Shown here piece after piece: positions 5,896-10,786 of a stretch of DNA of 10,786 bases (its first letter is position 1; each line of letters starts with the position of its first letter). The DNA is from Firmicutes bacterium UBA4874 (GTDB lineage: Bacteria; Bacillota; Clostridia; Caldicoprobacterales; DTU083). The position numbers were made by a program, and so were the translations under genes. A model generated the notes under the pieces. The model saw only the letters and a program-made list of their open reading frames with translations. It was not told the DNA's origin and searched no databases. The stretch lies in NCBI GenBank assembly GCA_002399435.1, contig DHDO01000041.1, positions 1 to 10,786 on the forward strand, read 5' to 3'.

Positions 5896-8192
5896 CGGAT
5901 ACAGGAAGCGGATGCGTCATGGATGCAGTATACCGTGCGGAGAACAGAATGAATCCGGGCAAAGTGGAATATGCCGGTATTGACTGGTTCCGGCTGATTG
6001 CCGCTTTCCTCGTTGTTTCCATTCACACTTCACCACTGGCGGACTGGAATCAGACTGCCGATTTTCTTCTCACGCGCATTCTGGCCCGTGTGGCTGTTCC
6101 CTTTTTTCTTATGACTTCCGGATTTTTTCTGTACTCAAAGGAGGAAGACGGGGCGCTGCCCTTTGGCAGATTGGCTGCGTTCCTGAAAAAAACGGCGGCT
6201 TTATATGCGATAGCGATCTTGCTTTATCTGCCGTTTGATATCTATAACGGGACCATACAGGAATGGAAATATCTGCCGAATCTTCTGAAGGACATTGTTT
6301 TTAACGGTACCCTTTATCATTTGTGGTATCTCCCTGCAGCGATCCTCGGTGCCTGCATTGTCTGGCTGCTGCTGAAAAAGGGGAACGCCGGCCGGGCAGG
6401 CTTTGTTTGCCTGGTTCTGTATCTCATCGGATTGTTCGGAGACAGCTACTATGGCATATCCGAAAAGATCCCGTTCCTTGAGGCGGCTTATCGGAATTTG
6501 TTCCGGCTTTTCGATTATACGCGCAACGGTCTGTTCTATACCCCCATTTTCTTTTTGATGGGTGCACTGTTCGCAAGGCAGGCAAACAGAAGGGAGGAAA
6601 CACATCTGTTCCGGCAGATTTCAGGGAAGAAGTGCATCGCCGGGCTTGCATTGTCCCTTTCCCTGATGATTGTGGAAGGATATCTGCTGCATCGTTTTCA
6701 TCTTCAGCGGCACGACAGTATGTACTTTTTCCTTCTGCCCACCATGTTTTTCCTGTTCCCCTGTCTTCTTTTTCCTTTTAGCGGAAAGGATAACCGGTCA
6801 CTGCGAAGCCTCTCCATGATCATTTATCTGGTTCATCCTGCGGTTCTTGTTGCCATTCGCGGATTTGCAAAGGCAGTGGGTCTTGAGAGCCTGTTGATCG
6901 AAAACAGCTTTCTTCATTTTCTGACCGTCGCTCTGGGCTCTTTTGCCGCCGCTGCCCTGCTGATCCGTATCGGAAATCGCAGACACACATTCACGGGTGT
7001 CGGTCTCATATACGGAAATCCGGAACGGCTTCCGCAGACAGGCGGGCATCCAACGCCTTCCGACAAGGGACACCGGGACCGGGCATGGGCGGAGATCCAT
7101 CTGCCCAGTCTTCGCTGGAATGTGGAAGCACTGCAGAAAATGCTTCCTGCCGGCTGCCGGATCATGGCGGTGGTAAAGGCAAATGCATACGGGCATGGAG
7201 CAGTGCAGGTATCGACTTATCTGAACCGCATCGGCGTGAGGTGCTTTGCGGTCGCCACTATTGACGAAGGAATCAATCTTCGCAGACATGGAATCAGCGG
7301 TGAGATTCTGATCCTTGGCTATACCCCCGTGGAAAGAGCTCCTGAGTTATATCGTTACCGGCTGTCCCAGACTGTGGCGGACACGAAGCATGCCATGGAG
7401 CTGGATTGCTTTGGGAAACCGATATCGGTGCACATCAAAGTGAACACCGGTATGAACCGTCTGGGGGAGAGCTTCCGGCATGCAGAAGAAATTGCTTCTG
7501 TCTTTGCCTGTAAGAATCTTAGCATTGAAGGCATTTTTACGCACCTTTGCGTATCCGACAGCCGGAAAGAATCCGATATCGATTTTACCAACCTTCAGAT
7601 TCGCTGTTTCTATCAGCTCCTGTACCGATTGAAATCAGAAGGGATACCTATTCCCAGGGTGCATGTGCAGAGCAGCTATGGTGTGCTCAATTATCCGTCA
7701 CTTTCCTGTGACTATGCCCGAATCGGGATTGCGCTTTACGGTGTATTGAGCACGCCGGATCCCCGGACAAAGTGCCCTTTGGAATTAAAGCCGGTTCTGG
7801 CTCTGAAATCCAGGGTGACTCTGGTAAGGAATATTGGTCCCGGGGAAGGGGTCAGCTATGGCAGGAAATTTATTGCACAGAAAAAAACGGTCGTCGCCGT
7901 AATTTCCATTGGATATGCAGATGGTTATCCGCGGGATCTTTCCGTCGGGAAAGGACAGGTATTGATTCATGGAAAGCGCGCATCGATTATCGGCCGTATT
8001 TGCATGGATCAGCTTATGGCGGATGTGACGGGAATCCCGGATGTGAAAAGGGGAGATGTGGTCACGCTGATCGGAAAGGATGGCATGGAGAAGATTACCG
8101 CGGAGGAAGTGGCGGAAAACGCCGGAACGATTACCAACGAATTGCTCAGTCGATTGGGAGATCGCCCGGAACGGATTTTCCTTGATTCCTAA
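5892..8192 (+). CDS. vanT: VanT membrane-bound serine racemase
   Basis: The protein has 766 residues in two parts and overlaps vanXY by 4 bases (ATGA), with AGAGGA upstream. Residues about 28-362 are an acyltransferase-3-like membrane domain with around ten hydrophobic spans. It opens with GIDWFRLIAAFLVVSIHTSP, where R34 and H45 keep the R-x10-H pattern of that family. In VanT this domain is linked to L-Ser supply. After a hydrophilic linker (363-397) comes a PLP alanine-racemase-fold domain (398-766): AVVKANAYGHG with K429 as the PLP lysine, NTGMNRLG, and GYADGYPR with catalytic Y675. N749 in GTITNE lies where alanine racemase of Geobacillus stearothermophilus has Tyr354. Asn at this position is the known VanT feature that favours serine. 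It therefore supplies D-Ser to VanG. No frame break is seen. A short run of tandem repeats begins at the stop codon. Confidence 0.94.
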   Translation: MTDTGSGCVMDAVYRAENRMNPGKVEYAGIDWFRLIAAFLVVSIHTSPLADWNQTADFLLTRILARVAVPFFLMTSGFFLYSKEEDGALPFGRLAAFLKKTAALYAIAILLYLPFDIYNGTIQEWKYLPNLLKDIVFNGTLYHLWYLPAAILGACIVWLLLKKGNAGRAGFVCLVLYLIGLFGDSYYGISEKIPFLEAAYRNLFRLFDYTRNGLFYTPIFFLMGALFARQANRREETHLFRQISGKKCIAGLALSLSLMIVEGYLLHRFHLQRHDSMYFFLLPTMFFLFPCLLFPFSGKDNRSLRSLSMIIYLVHPAVLVAIRGFAKAVGLESLLIENSFLHFLTVALGSFAAAALLIRIGNRRHTFTGVGLIYGNPERLPQTGGHPTPSDKGHRDRAWAEIHLPSLRWNVEALQKMLPAGCRIMAVVKANAYGHGAVQVSTYLNRIGVRCFAVATIDEGINLRRHGISGEILILGYTPVERAPELYRYRLSQTVADTKHAMELDCFGKPISVHIKVNTGMNRLGESFRHAEEIASVFACKNLSIEGIFTHLCVSDSRKESDIDFTNLQIRCFYQLLYRLKSEGIPIPRVHVQSSYGVLNYPSLSCDYARIGIALYGVLSTPDPRTKCPLELKPVLALKSRVTLVRNIGPGEGVSYGRKFIAQKKTVVAVISIGYADGYPRDLSVGKGQVLIHGKRASIIGRICMDQLMADVTGIPDVKRGDVVTLIGKDGMEKITAEEVAENAGTITNELLSRLGDRPERIFLDS

Positions 8193-8231
8193 CTTTGGAT
8201 TCCTAACCTTGGTTGATTCGTAACCTTGGTT
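8184..8231 (+). repeat. Three imperfect tandem repeats across the vanT stop codon
   Basis: GATTCCTAACTTTG (8184-8197), GATTCCTAACCTTGGTT (8198-8214) and GATTCGTAACCTTGGTT (8215-8231). Each copy holds a TAA. The first is the vanT stop, and the other two fall in the other two frames, so the array closes all three frames. Confidence 0.7.
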
Positions 8232-8232
8232 C

Positions 8233-8264
8233 AAAAAAGGACATCCCGGAAAAGGGATGGCCTT
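8233..8264 (-). terminator. Intrinsic terminator of feoAB
   Basis: On the minus strand, AAGG plus CATCCC pair with GGGATG plus CCTT around a six-base TTTTCC loop, with one mismatch between the two stem parts. The stem is followed by six T (the complement of 8233-8238). It lies 60 bases past the feoAB stop. It has no T tract in the + direction, so it would end vanT transcripts poorly. Confidence 0.8.
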
Positions 8265-8278
8265 AAGGTGTATTCCTG

Positions 8279-8306
8279 CTTCCGGAGTAGCCGGATTATC
8301 CGGAAG
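8279..8306. other. Inverted repeat between vanT and feoAB
   Basis: CTTCCGG (8279-8285) pairs with CCGGAAG (8300-8306) around 14 bases that themselves contain CCGGA-TTA-TCCGG, so two alternative hairpins are possible. No T tract follows on either strand. It might protect the 3' end of the feoAB mRNA or help end vanT transcripts. I can say no more. Confidence 0.35.
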
Positions 8307-8323
8307 ACCGGATTCTGTTGCCA

Positions 8324-10690
8324 TCATACCATTATGAAAAGGATGCCGATTCCCCGGATGACCAGGGCACATAGCCAGGCGATGACACATTGGCCAACCG
8401 CAATTGCAGCTGCCCATTTCCCGCCCAGTTCCCTCCTGATGGAGGTAATGGCTGCGACACAGGGACTGTACAGCAGACAGAACACAAGCAGTGCGGCTGC
8501 AGATACCGGGGAAAGCACGGACAGGAGGACTTCCTTGCTTCCAAACAATACCGTAAGGGTGGATACCACGCTTTCCTTTGCCATAAAACCGGCAATCAGC
8601 GATGTCACAATGCGCCAGTCCCCGAAACCCAGAGGGCGGAAAATGGGGGACAGCAGACCTGCCAGTGCAGCCAGAATGCTGGCCTTTGAACCCGTAACGA
8701 CATTCAGCCGAAAGTCGAATGTCTGCAGAAGCCATACCACGATGGTCGCGACAAAAATAACGGTAAAGGCTCTTTCCAGAAAATCTTTTGCCTTATCCCA
8801 GAGAAGACGTACCACATTTTTGCCACCTGGCATACGATAATTTGGCAATTCCATTACAAAAGGCACGGCTTCTCCCTGAAACACCGTATTTTTGGTCAGC
8901 AGGGCGACAAGGACGGCAACAAGAATTCCGAGAAAATACAGGCTGGTCATGACAAGGCCGCTGTACTCCGGGAAAAAAGTGTTTGTAAAAAATCCGTAGA
9001 TCGGAAGCTTTGCCGTACAACTCATAAAAGGAGTCAGCAGAATGGTCATTTTGCGATCCCGCTCGGAAGGAAGGGTGCGGCTGGCCATGACCCCTGGAAC
9101 CGTACATCCGAATCCGAGCAGCATTGGCACAATGCTTCTGCCGGAAAGTCCGATTTTTCGAAGCAATTTGTCCATTACGAAGGCGACCCGGGCCATATAG
9201 CCGCTGTCTTCCAGGATGGACAGGAAGAAAAACAGGGTGACGATAATTGGGATAAAGCTCAGGACGCTGCCAACCCCGTTGAAAATCCCATTAATAATGA
9301 GAGAATGCAGGACATTGTTGATATGCCCGGCTGTGAGAGCCGAGTCCACTGCTCCGGAGATCCAGTCAATGCCGGATTCCAGAAGGTTTTGCAAAAACGA
9401 GCCGATCACATTGAACGTAAGCCAGAATATCAGCGCCATGATTCCGACAAAGGCAGGGATTGCGGTATATTTGCCGGTGAGAAAGGTATCGATCTTCCGG
9501 CTTCTTTTATGCTCCTTGCTTTCTTTCGGCTTTACCACCGTTTTGTCACATAATGCCTGGATGAAGGAGAACCGCATATCTGCAATTGCTGCCGCATGGT
9601 CGAGCCCGCCTTCCTTTTCCATCTGAAGGATAATATGATCCAGGGTCTCTTTCTCATTTTGCGTCAGATTCAGGGATTCACGAACTGTGGCATCTCCCTC
9701 AACCAGTTTCGTTGCGGCGAATCGCAGCGGGATTCCGGCAGCTTCTGCGTGATCCTCTATCAGGTGCATAATGCTGTGCAATGCCCTGTGAACCGCTCCG
9801 CCGTTTTTTTTGCTGTCGCAAAAGTCGATTCTGCCTGGCCGCTCCTGGTATTTTGCAATATGGAGCGCATGCTTTATCAGCTCATCGACACCTTCATTCC
9901 TGGATGCAGATATGGGGACAACGGGAATGCCGAGGGTTTCCTCCATCTCGTTGATATCGATGGTGCCGCCGTTGCCCCGTACTTCATCCATCATGTTCAG
10001 GGCCAGCACAATTGGTACATTCAGCTCCATCAGCTGGAGGGTAAGATACAGGTTGCGTTCAATATTGGTGGCATCCACAATGTTTATGATTCCGGTTGGT
10101 TTCTGATCGATAATGAATTGTCTGGATATCATTTCTTCATTGCTGTATGGTGATAGGGAATAGATCCCCGGCAGATCGGTTACGAGGGTTCCCGGATGAC
10201 CTTTGATGGGTCCGTCTTTCTGATCAACGGTAACGCCTGGAAAATTGCCGACGTGTTGGTTGGCTCCGGTTAACTGGTTGAACAGGGTGGTTTTCCCTGA
10301 ATTCTGATTTCCTGCCAGGGCAAAGGTGAGCTTTGTACCCTTTGGCAATGGATTTTCCTTTGTTTTTACGTGATATTTCCCACTTTCCCCCAGCCCGGGG
10401 TGCACGATTCGGTTTCTCTCCAGTGTCGTTTCATGCTTTACCATCCGGGGTTTCTTCTGTTCCAAATTTTTTTCCGTTATCCCTATTTTCTGGGCATCAG
10501 AAAGCCGCAGGGTAAGTTCATAGCCATGAATCAATAATTCCATTGGATCGCCCATTGGTGCATATTTCATAAGCGTCACTTCTGCACCCGGTATGATTCC
10601 CATATCCAGGAAATGCTGCCTGAGTGCACCTTTCGCGCCTACTGAGGTGATCACTGCTGTTTTTCCGAGCTCCAGATCCCTTAATGTCAT
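8324..10690 (-). CDS. feoB: FeoA-FeoB fusion, ferrous iron transporter
   Basis: The protein has 788 residues and starts at the ATG at 10690. A GAAAG lies 6 bases before it and a better AAAGGA 12 bases before it. Residues 1-75 are a FeoA-type SH3-like domain (FLDMGIIPGAEVTL). A linker (76-118) joins it to a FeoB G domain with G1 GNQNSGKTT (127-135), T154 in the switch, G3 DLPG (172-175), G4 NMMD (232-235) and G5 SAS (261-263). A helical stretch (about 290-400) precedes the membrane part (about 405-787), which has the two gate-like repeats: GFGCTVPG with C529, and YSPCVAA with C744. The protein brings Fe2+ into the cytoplasm using nucleotide hydrolysis. FeoA normally is a separate small protein; fused forms occur in some Bacillota. 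It faces vanT and is not part of the van operon. It appears complete. Confidence 0.94.
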   Translation of the reverse strand: MTLRDLELGKTAVITSVGAKGALRQHFLDMGIIPGAEVTLMKYAPMGDPMELLIHGYELTLRLSDAQKIGITEKNLEQKKPRMVKHETTLERNRIVHPGLGESGKYHVKTKENPLPKGTKLTFALAGNQNSGKTTLFNQLTGANQHVGNFPGVTVDQKDGPIKGHPGTLVTDLPGIYSLSPYSNEEMISRQFIIDQKPTGIINIVDATNIERNLYLTLQLMELNVPIVLALNMMDEVRGNGGTIDINEMEETLGIPVVPISASRNEGVDELIKHALHIAKYQERPGRIDFCDSKKNGGAVHRALHSIMHLIEDHAEAAGIPLRFAATKLVEGDATVRESLNLTQNEKETLDHIILQMEKEGGLDHAAAIADMRFSFIQALCDKTVVKPKESKEHKRSRKIDTFLTGKYTAIPAFVGIMALIFWLTFNVIGSFLQNLLESGIDWISGAVDSALTAGHINNVLHSLIINGIFNGVGSVLSFIPIIVTLFFFLSILEDSGYMARVAFVMDKLLRKIGLSGRSIVPMLLGFGCTVPGVMASRTLPSERDRKMTILLTPFMSCTAKLPIYGFFTNTFFPEYSGLVMTSLYFLGILVAVLVALLTKNTVFQGEAVPFVMELPNYRMPGGKNVVRLLWDKAKDFLERAFTVIFVATIVVWLLQTFDFRLNVVTGSKASILAALAGLLSPIFRPLGFGDWRIVTSLIAGFMAKESVVSTLTVLFGSKEVLLSVLSPVSAAALLVFCLLYSPCVAAITSIRRELGGKWAAAIAVGQCVIAWLCALVIRGIGILFIMV

Positions 10691-10786
10691 AGATCTTTCA
10701 AGTCCTTTCTCTCAGGCTTCTGCCAATATCCTCTTCCTTTTTCCAATAAAGAATCCTTTCAAAAGGTTCCTTATAAGTTAGCAACA
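10691..10786 (-). promoter_or_regulatory. Upstream region of feoAB with possible operator half-site
   Basis: On the minus strand a TATAAG (complement of 10770-10775) could be a -10 box, with its -35 beyond the window. Next to it, + strand AAGTTAGC (10775-10782) resembles half of a DtxR/IdeR-type iron box (AGGTTAGC), and CCTTT-CA-AAAGG (10755-10766) is a short inverted repeat. The window stops before a full site could be seen, so regulation by iron is only a guess. Confidence 0.2.

Noticed and set aside
4019..8192. A VanA/VanB-type D-lactate operon
   Set aside because: There is no vanH dehydrogenase or separate vanX, and a serine racemase is present instead.
7785..8735. A 316-codon minus-strand frame spanning the vanT end and feoAB end
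   Set aside because: It crosses a terminator and two well-supported genes, in a different frame from feoAB, and shows no domain.
8226..8840. A 204-codon + strand frame after vanT
   Set aside because: It is antisense to the conserved membrane part of feoAB, with Ser/Arg/Thr-rich low-information protein and no ribosome site.
1..10786. Insertion sequences, integrase, attachment sites, tRNA, rRNA or CRISPR array
   Set aside because: No matching proteins, terminal inverted repeats with target duplications, spaced repeats or RNA-like folds were seen on either strand.

Overview
The window reads as chromosomal DNA from a spore-forming, low-to-mid GC Bacillota, most likely class Clostridia. Support for this comes from strong AGGAGG-type ribosome sites, the GTG and TTG starts of vanR and vanS, a fused FeoA-FeoB transporter, a Cys-containing coat-like protein, and above all a glycopeptide-resistance gene set of the VanG type in the compact order known from clostridia such as Clostridioides difficile. 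I see no transposase, integrase, tRNA, rRNA, CRISPR array or plasmid function.

Left region (1-1861): two divergent genes of unknown function. The leftward one (804 to beyond position 1) encodes a repetitive propeller-like protein and is cut by the window edge. It is open from its start to the edge with no stop. The rightward one (989-1762) encodes a 257-residue Cys-containing protein with a short tetrapeptide-repeat tail, closed by a clear intrinsic terminator. The 184-bp spacer has promoter-like elements resembling mother-cell sporulation promoters, which makes a spore-related role plausible but unproven.

Centre (1929-8192): a vancomycin-resistance-type operon, vanR-vanS then vanG-vanXY-vanT, all on the + strand. 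vanRS has its own good sigma-A promoter (TTGTCA, 17 bp, TATAAT). The resistance genes have a separate control region with three TCNTAAK heptamers spaced exactly 11 bp apart, the architecture expected for an OmpR/PhoB-family activator such as VanR. A 12-bp element nearly identical to the last of these sits just downstream of the vanRS promoter, suggesting autoregulation. The enzymes form one pathway: VanT makes D-Ser from L-Ser, VanG joins it to D-Ala, and VanXY removes the competing D-Ala-ending precursors, so that cell-wall precursors end in D-Ala-D-Ser, which glycopeptides bind less tightly. vanS overlaps vanR by 11 bp, and vanG/vanXY and vanXY/vanT each overlap by the 4 bases ATGA, so expression is probably tightly coupled.

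Right region (8193-10786): a convergent feoAB fusion gene for ferrous iron uptake on the - strand, with its own terminator between it and vanT. Imperfect tandem repeats begin at the vanT stop codon and place a stop in all three frames. The window ends within the feoAB upstream region.
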